A stretch of 64,000 nucleotides of DNA. It comes from CBDBBY01 sp965203215 (GTDB lineage: Bacteria > Pseudomonadota > Alphaproteobacteria > Rhodobacterales > Rhodobacteraceae). The stretch spans positions 4,650,001 to 4,714,000 of the forward strand of contig CBDBBY010000001.1 of assembly GCA_965203215.1 (NCBI GenBank), written 5' to 3'. Shown piece by piece: positions 1 to 8,644 of this stretch (positions are counted from its first letter, which is position 1; each line of letters starts with the position of its first letter). The notes below the pieces were generated by a model. The model was given only the letters and a program-made list of their open reading frames with translations. It was not told the origin of the DNA and did no database searches. The translations under genes and the position numbers were made by a program.

Positions 1-278
1 ACCAGAAGTTCGAGCAACCTGCGTCGCGGTTCGCCCTTGTCGGCGTTTTCGTTGCCAAGTTTGGAAACGATGTTCGGGTGGCTGTGACCGGCGCCTCGGA
101 AGGAGGCGTGTTCCGGTGGAGTGAAGCGGAAAAAGCCCTGTCCGCCAATTTCGATGGGTCGGCGGTTGAAGGGCTATCACTCGCCGAAGACGGGATGATC
201 AGCGACATTCACGGATCGGCGGCCTACCGCGCGCATTTGGTGAAGGTGATGACCCGACGAGCCGTCGCGGCCGCGTGA
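1..278 (+). CDS. CoxM/CutM-type FAD-binding subunit, C-terminal end (partial)
   Basis: The reading frame is open from the left edge to the stop at 276-278, so only the last ~91 residues are present. They fit the C-terminal domain of the FAD-binding middle subunit of xanthine dehydrogenase/CO dehydrogenase-type molybdenum hydroxylases: an internal 'VAVTGASEGGVFRW' strand region, then 'ISDIHGSAAYRAHLVKVMTRRA' near the end, a typical ending for CoxM/CutM. In this family the subunit passes electrons between the iron-sulfur and molybdopterin subunits. The large and small subunits would lie to the left, outside the window. Substrate cannot be told from this fragment. A tungstate/molybdate importer follows on the other strand. 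Confidence 0.75.
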   Translation, partial: QKFEQPASRFALVGVFVAKFGNDVRVAVTGASEGGVFRWSEAEKALSANFDGSAVEGLSLAEDGMISDIHGSAAYRAHLVKVMTRRAVAAA

Positions 279-303
279 AGCGGAAGACCAGATTGAAAGC
301 AAG

Positions 304-332
304 CAAGCCGCCGAGCCGAAACCGGCGGCTTG
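304..332. terminator. Bidirectional hairpin terminator between convergent genes
   Basis: Perfect 10-bp inverted arms (CAAGCCGCCG / CGGCGGCTTG) with a 9-base loop lie between the end of the CoxM-like gene and the end of tupA, which converge. The T tract is weak on both sides. A shared transcription terminator is inferred from position and stem strength. Confidence 0.6.
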
Positions 333-425
333 TTCATTCGCTCAAATTTGAAAACCGACCGTGAATGGGATTCGCAGTCGCCCCGCCAATTCGCCAGCGG
401 GCAGGGTGCGAATCAGTCGGGTGAT

Positions 426-1244
426 TTATTCGGCTTGGACCGCGTTCGGCACGAACAACTGAATTCCGTCGGGTGAATATTCGCCGATCGCGCGCTGGCC
501 TTCCTTCGATAGCATCCATTCCACGAATACTGCTGTCAGCCGGGTCTTGGCGGACGGGCAGTGGTCCGGATCGACGGCGACGATTCCGTACTGGTTGAAA
601 AGGTCCTTTCCCCCTTCGAATACAATCGCGTGTTGTGCCTTGTTGCGGAATCTGCGCCAAGTCGCTCTGTCCGACAGCGTATAGGCGTTCTTGCCTACCG
701 ATATGTTCAGCGCCGTGCCCATGCCGGAGCCCGTTTCCAAGTACCATCTGCCCGAAGGCTCTATGCCCGCGGTTCGCCAAATCACCAATTCCTTTTTGTT
801 CGTGCCGCTCAGGTCGCCTCGCGAGACAAATTCGTGTTCTGCTCCAGAGATCGTCGCGAATGCTTCCGCTGCCGATCCGGAGTTTGCTATCCCCGCCGGG
901 TCGGAGCTTGGACCGACTATGACGAAGTCGTTGTACATCAGGTCGAAACGCTCGATGCCGTAACCGGAATCGACGAACTCGGCTTCCGCCTCGCTGTCGT
1001 GGGCGATGACCAGGTCGGCGTCGCAATTCGCCGCGTTCATCAGAGCCTGTCCGGTGCCCACCGCCACGACGCGGACCTCGATGCCGGTCGCCTCCGAGAA
1101 TTTGGGCAGAATCCACTCATACAGTCCCGAATTCTGAGTCGACGTCGTCGACTGGAGTAGAATGAAACCCTTTTCATCTCCTTGCGCCTTGAGCGCAATC
1201 GTCATGCAGGCCGCGGCGAGCAACCATCCTCCAACACGCGTCAA
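426..1244 (-). CDS. tupA: Tungstate ABC transporter substrate-binding protein
   Basis: A 272-residue protein with an N-terminal signal peptide (hydrophobic segment to about residue 20), then the TupA hallmark 'LLQSTTSTQNSGL', which in this family forms the oxyanion pocket. Further family blocks are 'GTGQALMNAANCDADLVIAHDSEAE' in the first lobe and 'YNDFVIVGP' at the hinge. It should bind tungstate (possibly molybdate) in the periplasm and deliver it to TupBC. The start overlaps the tupC stop (ATGA), and gene order on this strand is tupB-tupC-tupA. Its 3' end converges on a CoxM-like gene, suggesting oxyanion supply to a Mo/W enzyme. Confidence 0.88.
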   Translation of the reverse strand: MTRVGGWLLAAACMTIALKAQGDEKGFILLQSTTSTQNSGLYEWILPKFSEATGIEVRVVAVGTGQALMNAANCDADLVIAHDSEAEAEFVDSGYGIERFDLMYNDFVIVGPSSDPAGIANSGSAAEAFATISGAEHEFVSRGDLSGTNKKELVIWRTAGIEPSGRWYLETGSGMGTALNISVGKNAYTLSDRATWRRFRNKAQHAIVFEGGKDLFNQYGIVAVDPDHCPSAKTRLTAVFVEWMLSKEGQRAIGEYSPDGIQLFVPNAVQAE

Positions 1245-1990
1245 AACTCGAGCTTCCCTTCAAGGTAAGCGGCTGCGGCCTTCGATTTCGGCCGTTCAAG
1301 CATCTCGGGAGCATTTCCCCTTTCGGCCAGCAGGCCCGCATGAAGAAAAAGAACTTCGTCGGCGAGCCTGCGCGCCTGGCCGATGTCGTGGCTAACCAGA
1401 ACGATCTTGACGCCGGCGGCGGCTGTGGTTCTCAGCAATGCCTCGATCGTCGCGGTCGCTTGCGGATCAAGGCTTCCGGTCGGCTCGTCCAGCAACAGCA
1501 GTTTGGGATCCGCCGCCAGCGCTCTGCTGATCTGAAGGCGCTGCTGTTCGCCGCCGGACAGCGAGCGCGCGGGGCGCGATTCCAAGCCTGACAAGCCGGC
1601 GATGTCGAGGAGCCCCCGCATTTTTCTTCGTCTTTCGGCTTTCGCTACGCGGGCTATGCGAAGCGCATGGGCCAGATTCGCCCTGACGGATCGTCTCAAG
1701 AGGATTGGTTTCTGGAAAACCAAGGCGCATTTGCCTGCGAATTGCGGATGGATTTGAACATGTCCGGCCGTCAAACGCGACAGCCCGGCAATGACCTTCA
1801 GGAGCGTTGACTTGCCGGCGCCGTTCGCTCCCATTATCGCGGTAATCCCGCGCGGCGACATCCGGCATGAGATGTTCTTGATGATGTGGCGTCCGCTTCC
1901 CTCGACAGTGGCTCCGTCGCACAGAACCGACCATTCAGGCTCGGCGCGCTCGGCTCGACCCGGAAATGCGACGATTTGCGCGCTATGCAT
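1241..1990 (-). CDS. tupC: Tungstate ABC transporter ATP-binding protein
   Basis: A 249-residue ABC ATPase. Walker A is 'GANGAGKST' (about residues 54-62), the signature is 'LSGGEQQRL', and Walker B with the following Glu is 'LLLLDEPTGSLD', followed by an 'SHD' switch histidine. It starts 8 bases inside the end of tupB and overlaps tupA by 4 bases, so the three are translationally coupled. It is assigned to tungstate uptake because both partners are TupB- and TupA-like; by sequence alone it resembles general phosphate/molybdate-type ATPases. Confidence 0.85.
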   Translation of the reverse strand: MHSAQIVAFPGRAERAEPEWSVLCDGATVEGSGRHIIKNISCRMSPRGITAIMGANGAGKSTLLKVIAGLSRLTAGHVQIHPQFAGKCALVFQKPILLRRSVRANLAHALRIARVAKAERRRKMRGLLDIAGLSGLESRPARSLSGGEQQRLQISRALAADPKLLLLDEPTGSLDPQATATIEALLRTTAAAGVKIVLVSHDIGQARRLADEVLFLHAGLLAERGNAPEMLERPKSKAAAAYLEGKLEF

Positions 1991-2729
1991 AGGCTTTCCG
2001 CTCCATTGCCGTTTTAAGAATGAACGCGGACGCGTTGATCGCGAGCGTGAGCGACAGCAAGATGAATCCGAGTCCGAGCGCCAAGGGTATGTCGCCTTTG
2101 GATGTTTCCAGCGCGATCGAGGTCGTCATTACGCGTGTCGCATGGTTGATGTTCCCTCCGACTATCATGACCGCCCCGACTTCGGCTAGCGCTCGTCCCA
2201 TTCCTGCCAGCACTGCAGTCAAGAGCGCGAAACGCGCATCCCACAGCAGAGTTCCGATGACGTCGGTCCTGGTCGCCTTCATCGCGCGAAGAGTCTCGTC
2301 GTATTCTTCAGCGAGATCCGCGATGACTTGCCTGGTGATGGCCGCGATAATCGGCGTCACGAGAACAGTCTGGGCAATCACCATAGCCGTCGGCGTGTAC
2401 AGCAAGCCGAGCGGTCCGAGCGGTCCGCTCGCGGAAAGCATCAGATATACCGCGAGCCCGACGACCACCGGCGGAAGCCCCATGAATGCGTTCACGGTGA
2501 CGATCAAAGTTCCTCTTCCCGGAAAACGGAGGACGGCGAGCAAGGCGCCGAGCGGAAACCCGATCAGGCATGCGATGGTTACAGCGAAGAACGTGACTTG
2601 CAGCGAGAGCGTTACGATTTCCACGAGCGAGGAATCAAGCGAGTAGACCAAGCGGGCTGCTTCAAAGAGTCCGTCCGCGAATGTCGGCATGGCGAATCCT
2701 TTCCTGATCTGCGGTCCGGCGGAAACCAA
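1983..2729 (-). CDS. tupB: Tungstate ABC transporter permease
   Basis: A 248-residue integral membrane protein with about five to six hydrophobic segments and a binding-protein-dependent permease EAA-type loop ('ALAEVGAVMIVGGNI', about residues 180-195). 'MGLPPVVVGLAVYLMLSASGPLG' is typical of TupB/ModB-like permeases. First gene of the tupB-C-A operon, so the promoter should lie in 2730-3000, where no clear riboswitch or operator was seen. Confidence 0.85.
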   Translation of the reverse strand: MVSAGPQIRKGFAMPTFADGLFEAARLVYSLDSSLVEIVTLSLQVTFFAVTIACLIGFPLGALLAVLRFPGRGTLIVTVNAFMGLPPVVVGLAVYLMLSASGPLGPLGLLYTPTAMVIAQTVLVTPIIAAITRQVIADLAEEYDETLRAMKATRTDVIGTLLWDARFALLTAVLAGMGRALAEVGAVMIVGGNINHATRVMTTSIALETSKGDIPLALGLGFILLSLTLAINASAFILKTAMERKAYA

Positions 2730-3001
2730 TCTTGGGAGAAGTTATAGAATTTGCGCGCCCGAACTTGAATTCCCTGCCGTACCGGATCAACGTGAATTCC
2801 GCAGCAAGCTCATCGGCGAGTTCCTGCGAAACCGGTCTGATGAGGCGAGCGTCTTTCTGCCTTTGATTGCGTCCTTTGCGCAGTTCTGAGCTTCGGCTGT
2901 CCAGCAAACAAGTGCAGTTCAAGAAATGCTTTCCGGCCAAGCATGCATGCCGGTCGCGAGGGTCAAGAATGATCGGCAAGTCTAATGAATGGGCAACTCG
3001 A

Positions 3002-4039
3002 ATGATTCGATTTACTTCGGGAGACCTTCTACGAAGCGAAGCGGATGCGCTGGTCAACGCAGTGAACTGCGTCGGCGCAATGGGTCGCGGGATCGCACTT
3101 CAGTTCAAGAAGGAGTTTCCCAAGAATTTCGAAGAATACAAGAATGCCTGCGACCGAGGAGAGGTCGTGCCGGGCAAAATGTTCATTACCGAACGGAATG
3201 CGCTGAACCCGCCAAGATACATCGTGAATTTCCCGACGAAGCGTCACTGACGGGGCAAAAGCAGGATCGGCGACATTGAATCCGGGTTTATCATGCTGCG
3301 CGACGAGATAGAGGCGCGTGACATAAGATCGATAGCCATTCCGCCGCTGGGAAGCGGTCTTGGAGGATTTGATTGGCCCGATGTCCGTCGCTTGATCGAA
3401 AATAAGCTGTCAGGAATGATCGCGGAGATCATCGTATACGAACCATGTGAAGTCCCCAATGCGAGATCAGCGGCTTCTGCCAAGGAATCGCCGAAGATGA
3501 CGGCGGGGCGGGCTGCACTCATCATGTTGATGGATCGATATCTGAAAGGCTTTCTTGATCCATTTATTACGCCGGTCGAACTCCAAAAGCTGATGTACTT
3601 CATGCAGACAGCGGGAGAGCCGCTCAGCTTGAAGTTCAAGAAGAGGCACTATGGACCGTATGCTGACAATCTTCGGCACGTCTTGAACGCGATCGAAGGG
3701 CATTTCATTTCCGGCTACGTCGATGGCGGCGATAACCTGCATAAGCAAATTGAGCTTGTTCCTGGCGCAGTCGATGATGCAAGAGCTTTGCTTAGTGAGC
3801 ATCCGGAGACCAACGCCAGATTCGAGCGCGTATGCAATTTGATGGACGGTTTCGAGTCACCGTTCGGAATGGAACTCTTGGCGACAGTTCATTGGATGCT
3901 GCACAAGGAAAAACGAGCGTTCAAGAGAGTTCACGAATGGAATGACCGGAAGCAGCGATTCACATCACGGCAAATTGGAATCGCCTTCGACCGGTTGGTC
4001 GGTTGTGGATTTGGGCCGTCCAAATTTTTTGCCGCTTGA
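3002..4039 (+). pseudogene. darG: darG-like DNA ADP-ribosyl glycohydrolase antitoxin, broken by an in-frame TGA
   Basis: From ATG 3002 a macro domain is encoded ('MIRFTSGDLLRSEADALVNA', 'NCVGAMGRGIALQF'). It stops at TGA 3248-3250 exactly where the family has a conserved Trp after 'NFPTKRH'. The same frame continues after the TGA with 'RGKSRIGDIESG' and 'IPPLGSGLGGFDWPDV', then the C-terminal DarG domain ('ELQKLMYFMQTAGEPLSLKF', 'RHYGPYADNLRHVLNA') to the stop at 4039. Counted across the TGA, length is about 345 residues, the usual size of DarG. One TGG to TGA change explains everything. In intact systems DarG removes ADP-ribose that DarT adds to thymidine in DNA and also binds DarT. No DarT is visible here; the sequence upstream is the divergent tupB. 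A truncated macro domain, or re-initiation near ATG 3293, remains possible. Confidence 0.85.
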
Positions 4040-4216
4040 TCCCGTTGTCAATCGGCAACCAACGGCGAACCGAGCTTCCAAAATGTTCGACGAGCGATCC
4101 TATCTGATATGCCGCGGGGTCACGCCGGAGTTGCCAATTCAACATTTGCTGGCTAATCGAAAATCCGTGAATGAATGCGCATTTTCAATGAACTCCGGCA
4201 TCGGAGGGAGGCAGCA

Positions 4217-5569
4217 ATGAAAGACTCCAATTTACTTGCTCATTACAACGGCAAGCAATTTTGGCAGCCGATGTCCAATCCGTCCGAAGTCGCCGGAAGG
4301 CCGCCGCCGATAATCGTCGGCGGCGAAGGCGTCAAGATTCGAGACTTGAAGGGCCGGGAACTCATTGATGCAGTCGGCGGTCTCTGGAACGTCAACCTTG
4401 GCTACTCGTGCAGCCCGATCAAGGAGGCGATCGCGAAGCAGTTGGAAGATCTGCCATATTATTCCGCGTTCAGGGGAAGCACGAACGACAAGGTCATCGA
4501 GCTTGCGTTCGAACTCATGGAATTCTTCTCGCAAGAAGGAATGGCCCGAGTATTCTTCACGTCGGGCGGCTCGGACAGCGTCGAAACCGGACTGAAGCTT
4601 GCAAGGCAGTATCACAAACTGCGCGGAGAGCCTGCGCGCACGAAATTCATCAGCATGAGAAGCGGATACCACGGCACGCATTTCGGAGGCGCGAGCGTCA
4701 ACGGCAACAGTAAATTTCGCGAGGCTTACGAACCGCTCCTTCCCGGGTGCTTTCACATCCCTGCTCCCAACCCTTACAGGAATGCGTTCGGCGCGGATGA
4801 TCCGGAGGAACTGGCATCAAAATGCGCAGCGGCGCTGGATCAGGAGATCGCATTTCAAAGTCCGGGAACAGTTGCGGCATTCATCATGGAGCCCGTACTC
4901 GGCGCAGGCGGCGTGATTCCGCCTCACAAGAGTTTCATGCCGATGGTGAGGGAGGTTTGCGACAAGCACGGAGTTCTCTTGCTGTCGGACGAAGTTATCA
5001 CCGGTTTCGGGCGCACGGGCGCTTGGTGCGGAGCCAGGCTCTGGGGCGTGAAGCCGGACATGATGCTGATCGCGAAGGCGATCACCAGCGGGTATTTCCC
5101 GTTCGGCGGAACGCTGGTTTCCGAGAAAGTCGCGGAAGCCTTCGAATCCGGCAAGGATTCCTCCGCATTCATCGGGCACGGCTACACCTACAGCGGGCAT
5201 CCCGTGGGAGCGGCGGCAGGAATTGCATGCCTTGAGGAAACCAGAAGACTCGGCGTGCACGACAACGCTCGGGAGCGGGGCCGACAGTTGTACGAAGGTC
5301 TGCTTGAACTGAAGGATCGGCATCAAATCATCGGAGATGTTCGTGGCGGATACGGCTTGATGAGCGCGGCCGAGATCGTTTCCGACAGAACGACGAAGAA
5401 GCCGCTAAGTCCAGATGCAATGGATCGGATCCATGACGCCGCATACGATGCGGGTGTCATGGTTCGCATATCGGGAGCGAACCTTCTCATGTCTCCGCCG
5501 CTGATCATATCGTCAACTGATGTCCAGTCGATTCTGGATGCCGTAGACATAGGGTTGGCCGCAGCTTGA
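4217..5569 (+). CDS. Class III (omega-amino acid--pyruvate type) aminotransferase
   Basis: A 450-residue PLP enzyme of the class III family. It has the phosphate/PLP loop 'TSGGSDSVET' (about 115-124), the Asp-Glu pair in 'LLLSDEVITGFGRTG' (D258) and the PLP lysine K287 in 'MLIAKAITSG'. ATG 4217 is chosen because it follows a strong GGAGGG ribosome site 7 bases upstream and matches the usual family N-terminus; the frame is open further up. Family members move an omega-amino group to pyruvate or a similar oxo acid (beta-alanine, taurine, diamines); the substrate is not determined. It sits 88 bases ahead of the hpa genes on the same strand and could be co-transcribed. Confidence 0.85.
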   Translation: MKDSNLLAHYNGKQFWQPMSNPSEVAGRPPPIIVGGEGVKIRDLKGRELIDAVGGLWNVNLGYSCSPIKEAIAKQLEDLPYYSAFRGSTNDKVIELAFELMEFFSQEGMARVFFTSGGSDSVETGLKLARQYHKLRGEPARTKFISMRSGYHGTHFGGASVNGNSKFREAYEPLLPGCFHIPAPNPYRNAFGADDPEELASKCAAALDQEIAFQSPGTVAAFIMEPVLGAGGVIPPHKSFMPMVREVCDKHGVLLLSDEVITGFGRTGAWCGARLWGVKPDMMLIAKAITSGYFPFGGTLVSEKVAEAFESGKDSSAFIGHGYTYSGHPVGAAAGIACLEETRRLGVHDNARERGRQLYEGLLELKDRHQIIGDVRGGYGLMSAAEIVSDRTTKKPLSPDAMDRIHDAAYDAGVMVRISGANLLMSPPLIISSTDVQSILDAVDIGLAAA

Positions 5570-5657
5570 CTCCGAGATTCGCATTGAATCGATATTGGCT
5601 GTCCGGCGCATGTCTCGTTTGCCGGGCCGCGACTGCATTCGCCAAGGCACGATTTGA

Positions 5658-6041
5658 ATGCCGCACTTGATCGTCGAGTACTCCGCGAATGCGGAAGAAG
5701 TTGTCGACTTCTCCGAGTTTTGCGAGATTCTGCGCTTGGCAGCCATCGAAACCGGAGTGTTCGCGATCAAAGGGGTGCGTGTGCGGGCAATTCGATGCGA
5801 TCACTTCGCAGTTGCGGATGGAAGTCCCGAAAACTGCTTCATCGACGTTTCTGTCCGCTTGCGAGGCGGCCGGCCGCTCCAGACGAAAAGGAAAGCCGTC
5901 GAGCACTTGTTTGAAGCCTGCCGGTCCTATTTGTCCGGCGCGTTCTGCAAGCGACCTCTGGCGCTTTCGATGGAGATGCGGGATATTGATCCTGAACTCA
6001 GCCCGAAGGAAAGCTCCATAAAAATTGAGGCGAGCGTCTGA
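5658..6041 (+). CDS. hpaF: 5-carboxymethyl-2-hydroxymuconate delta-isomerase
   Basis: A 127-residue protein starting 'MPHLIVEYSAN', with the N-terminal proline (after Met removal) that is the catalytic base in this tautomerase-like family. 'FIDVSVRLRGGR' in the middle and 'LSMEMRDIDPELSPKESSI' near the end match HpaF. It isomerises 5-carboxymethyl-2-hydroxymuconate in the homoprotocatechuate (3,4-dihydroxyphenylacetate) meta-cleavage pathway. It ends two bases before the hpaE start, so the two are surely co-transcribed. Confidence 0.87.
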   Translation: MPHLIVEYSANAEEVVDFSEFCEILRLAAIETGVFAIKGVRVRAIRCDHFAVADGSPENCFIDVSVRLRGGRPLQTKRKAVEHLFEACRSYLSGAFCKRPLALSMEMRDIDPELSPKESSIKIEASV

Positions 6042-6043
6042 AC

Positions 6044-7555
6044 ATGAACGACCTTGATGCCAATTTGAAGAAACTCGACTCGCATCTCGGCAGGTTCAGG
6101 GAATCGGGCGTGCTCAACCAGATTGCCGGGGAGCCGAAGCCTGCGGCCGCCGGAAAATGGTTCAAGACCGCGTCGCCAGTGGACGGCAGTCCAATCTGCG
6201 AAGTCGCGATGAGCGATTCCGACGACGTGGATCTGGCCGCAAAAGCGGCCAAGGAGGCGTTTCCGGAATGGAGGGATCTGCCGGGCGCGAAACGCAAGCA
6301 GATCCTTCACCGGATTGCCGACTTGATTGTGGAACGGGCCGAAGAGATCGCCCTGTGCGAGTGCTGGGACACAGGCCAAGCCATTCGTTTCATGTCGAAG
6401 GCCGCAATCAGGGGGGCCGAGAACTTCCGGTTCTTCGCGGACCGTGCGCCGTCCGCTCGCGACGGGCAAGCGCTGCGCTCGCCGACGCTCATGAACCTGA
6501 CCTCGCGAGTTCCGATCGGTCCTGTCGGCGTAATCACGCCTTGGAACACGCCGTTCATGCTCTCGACCTGGAAAATCGCCCCGGCGTTGGCCGCCGGATG
6601 CACGGTGGTCCACAAGCCTGCCGAACTCGCCCCTTTGACGGCGCGGCTCCTTGTCGAAATTGCGGAGGAGGCGGGGCTCCCGAAAGGCGTGCTCAATGTC
6701 GTGAACGGTTTCGGCGAAACAGCCGGACGGGCACTGACCAAGCATCAGGACGTCAAGGCAATCGCATTCGTCGGCGAAAGCCGGACAGGCGCCGACATTA
6801 TGAGGCAAGGAGCGGATACGCTCAAGCGCGTGCATTTCGAATTGGGCGGAAAAAACCCGGTGATCGTGTTCGACGACGCGGATCTCGACAGGGCGCTGGA
6901 TGCGGTCGTGTTCATGATCTACTCGCTGAACGGAGAGCGCTGCACGTCGTCAAGCCGGCTTCTCGTGCAGGAAACGATCGCAGAAAAATTCATGGAGCGC
7001 GTCGCAGACAGGGCTTCGCGAATTCGCACAGGAAACCCCTTGGATCCAGCGACGGAGCTCGGGCCGCTCATCCATGAACAACATTTGGAGAAGGTGGCTT
7101 CCTATTTCGATATCGCCCGGCAAGAAGGCGCCAGAATCGTGGTCGGCGGCAAGCGAATCGATGCATCCGGCTGCTTCGTCGCGCCCACTTTGATTGCCGA
7201 TGCCGCGCCGGGCATGCGCGTTTCGCAGGAGGAAATATTCGGGCCCGTCCTTACTGCGATGACATTCGGCGACGAAAATGAAGCGATTTCGATCGCCAAC
7301 GACGTGCGATACGGGCTTTCCGCCTATGTTTGGACGCAAAATCTGGAACGGTCCCTCCGCGTCTCGAACAGGCTGGAAGCCGGAATGATCTGGGTCAATT
7401 CCGAAAATGTTCGGCACTTGCCGACGCCGTTCGGCGGCATAAAGGAAAGCGGCATCGGGCGCGACGGAGGCGACTGGTCATTCGAATTCTACATGGAGCA
7501 GAAACATGTCGGCTTGGCTCTCGGCGGGCATCGCATTCCGAAGCTCGGCAATTGA
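6044..7555 (+). CDS. hpaE: 5-carboxymethyl-2-hydroxymuconate semialdehyde dehydrogenase
   Basis: A 503-residue aldehyde dehydrogenase superfamily protein. It has the oxyanion Asn in 'TPWNTPFML' (N168), the general base in 'HFELGGKNP' (E266) and the nucleophile in 'NGERCTSSSR' (C300). Location between hpaF and hpaD and the length fit HpaE, which oxidises the ring-opening product of homoprotocatechuate with NAD+. The extended N-terminus (about 30 residues before the core) is also typical of HpaE. Confidence 0.87.
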   Translation: MNDLDANLKKLDSHLGRFRESGVLNQIAGEPKPAAAGKWFKTASPVDGSPICEVAMSDSDDVDLAAKAAKEAFPEWRDLPGAKRKQILHRIADLIVERAEEIALCECWDTGQAIRFMSKAAIRGAENFRFFADRAPSARDGQALRSPTLMNLTSRVPIGPVGVITPWNTPFMLSTWKIAPALAAGCTVVHKPAELAPLTARLLVEIAEEAGLPKGVLNVVNGFGETAGRALTKHQDVKAIAFVGESRTGADIMRQGADTLKRVHFELGGKNPVIVFDDADLDRALDAVVFMIYSLNGERCTSSSRLLVQETIAEKFMERVADRASRIRTGNPLDPATELGPLIHEQHLEKVASYFDIARQEGARIVVGGKRIDASGCFVAPTLIADAAPGMRVSQEEIFGPVLTAMTFGDENEAISIANDVRYGLSAYVWTQNLERSLRVSNRLEAGMIWVNSENVRHLPTPFGGIKESGIGRDGGDWSFEFYMEQKHVGLALGGHRIPKLGN

Positions 7556-7570
7556 ACAGGAGGCGGATTC

Positions 7571-8551
7571 GTGACCAGATACTCGCCCGTTCTTTATCCG
7601 CCGTTCAACATCGTGCGTTTCAGCCATGTTGAATACGGGGTTTCGGATTTGGAGGCGTCGAAGGAATTCTATGTCGGTTCACTAGGGCTGGTCGCAAGCC
7701 ACGAGGACGAAGACAGCATTTATCTTCGCGCGATGGAAGAGCGGGGGCATCACTCGATGGTGCTCTCGAAATCAAACGAGACGACGGTCAAATTGCTCGG
7801 CTTCAAAGTGTTCGACGATGCCGATCTCGACAAGCTGAACAAGTTCTTCCGCGAGGAGGATCTTCCGACGGAATGGGTGGACAGGCCCTTCCAAGGCCGG
7901 ACGCTTCGCGCGCGCGACCCGTTCGGGGTGCCGATAGAATTCTATGCCGAGATGAACCGGCTGCCTGCCATCCATCAGAGGTACGATCTTTACAAGGGCG
8001 TCAAGCCGCTGCGCATCGACCATGCGAACATGTTCTCTCCGGATGTCGACAAGTCCGTGGCGTTCTACACACGACTCGGATTTCGGCTGACCGAATATAC
8101 GGAGGACGAGGAGACAGGGCGATGCTGGGCCGCTTGGATGCACCGCAAGGGCAACGTCCATGATATCGCCATGACCAACGGCCGCGGTCCGCGTCTCCAC
8201 CATTCAGCATTCTGGGTGTCCACGCCGCTGAACATTATTGATCTGCTCGATTTGCTGGCCGCGAAAGGCAGGATTTCATGCATCGAGCGCGGGCCGGGCC
8301 GGCACGGCATATCGAACGCTTTCTTTCTGTATCTGCGGGATCCGGACGGAAACAGAATTGAAATTTACAGTTCGGACTACCAAACGGTCGACCCGGACCA
8401 CGAACCGATCAAGTGGGATCTCAAAGATCCTCAGAGGCAAACGCTTTGGGGCGCGCCAGCTCCGCGATCTTGGTTTGAAGAAGGAACCTGCTTCCACGGC
8501 GCCGAAACCAGCGAGCCGGTCAATGCAGGCGTGCCGATCGTCGCCCCTTAG
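7571..8551 (+). CDS. hpaD: 3,4-dihydroxyphenylacetate 2,3-dioxygenase (VOC family)
   Basis: A 326-residue extradiol ring-cleavage dioxygenase of the vicinal-oxygen-chelate type. Two VOC modules are visible: 'FSHVEYGVSDLEASKEFYVG' near the N-terminus and 'RIDHANMFSPDVDKSVAFYT' in the second half. Metal ligands are expected at His in 'RIDHANMF', His in 'LHHSAFWV' and Glu in 'NRIEIYSSDY'. It cleaves homoprotocatechuate proximally. The start is GTG 7571, directly after a strong AGGAGG site. Confidence 0.87.
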   Translation: MTRYSPVLYPPFNIVRFSHVEYGVSDLEASKEFYVGSLGLVASHEDEDSIYLRAMEERGHHSMVLSKSNETTVKLLGFKVFDDADLDKLNKFFREEDLPTEWVDRPFQGRTLRARDPFGVPIEFYAEMNRLPAIHQRYDLYKGVKPLRIDHANMFSPDVDKSVAFYTRLGFRLTEYTEDEETGRCWAAWMHRKGNVHDIAMTNGRGPRLHHSAFWVSTPLNIIDLLDLLAAKGRISCIERGPGRHGISNAFFLYLRDPDGNRIEIYSSDYQTVDPDHEPIKWDLKDPQRQTLWGAPAPRSWFEEGTCFHGAETSEPVNAGVPIVAP

Positions 8552-8644
8552 CATCGCCGCTTGACGTGTGCTTCCGACACTTCGCCCAGTCGCGAACGCC
8601 GACCGTTTCCATGGAATGGAATTCTTCGCCGAGGATCGTTCGAA

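Noticed and set aside
2730..3001. darT toxin remnant or Mo/W riboswitch upstream of darG/tupB
   Set aside because: Neither the DarT C-terminal pattern in any frame nor a recognisable conserved riboswitch core could be seen; the region is only 270 bases.
3248..3250. TGA read as tryptophan (alternative genetic code) in darG
   Set aside because: TGA is used as the normal stop by many intact genes in the window (for example hpaF, hpaH, tup genes), so a single mutated codon is the simpler reading.
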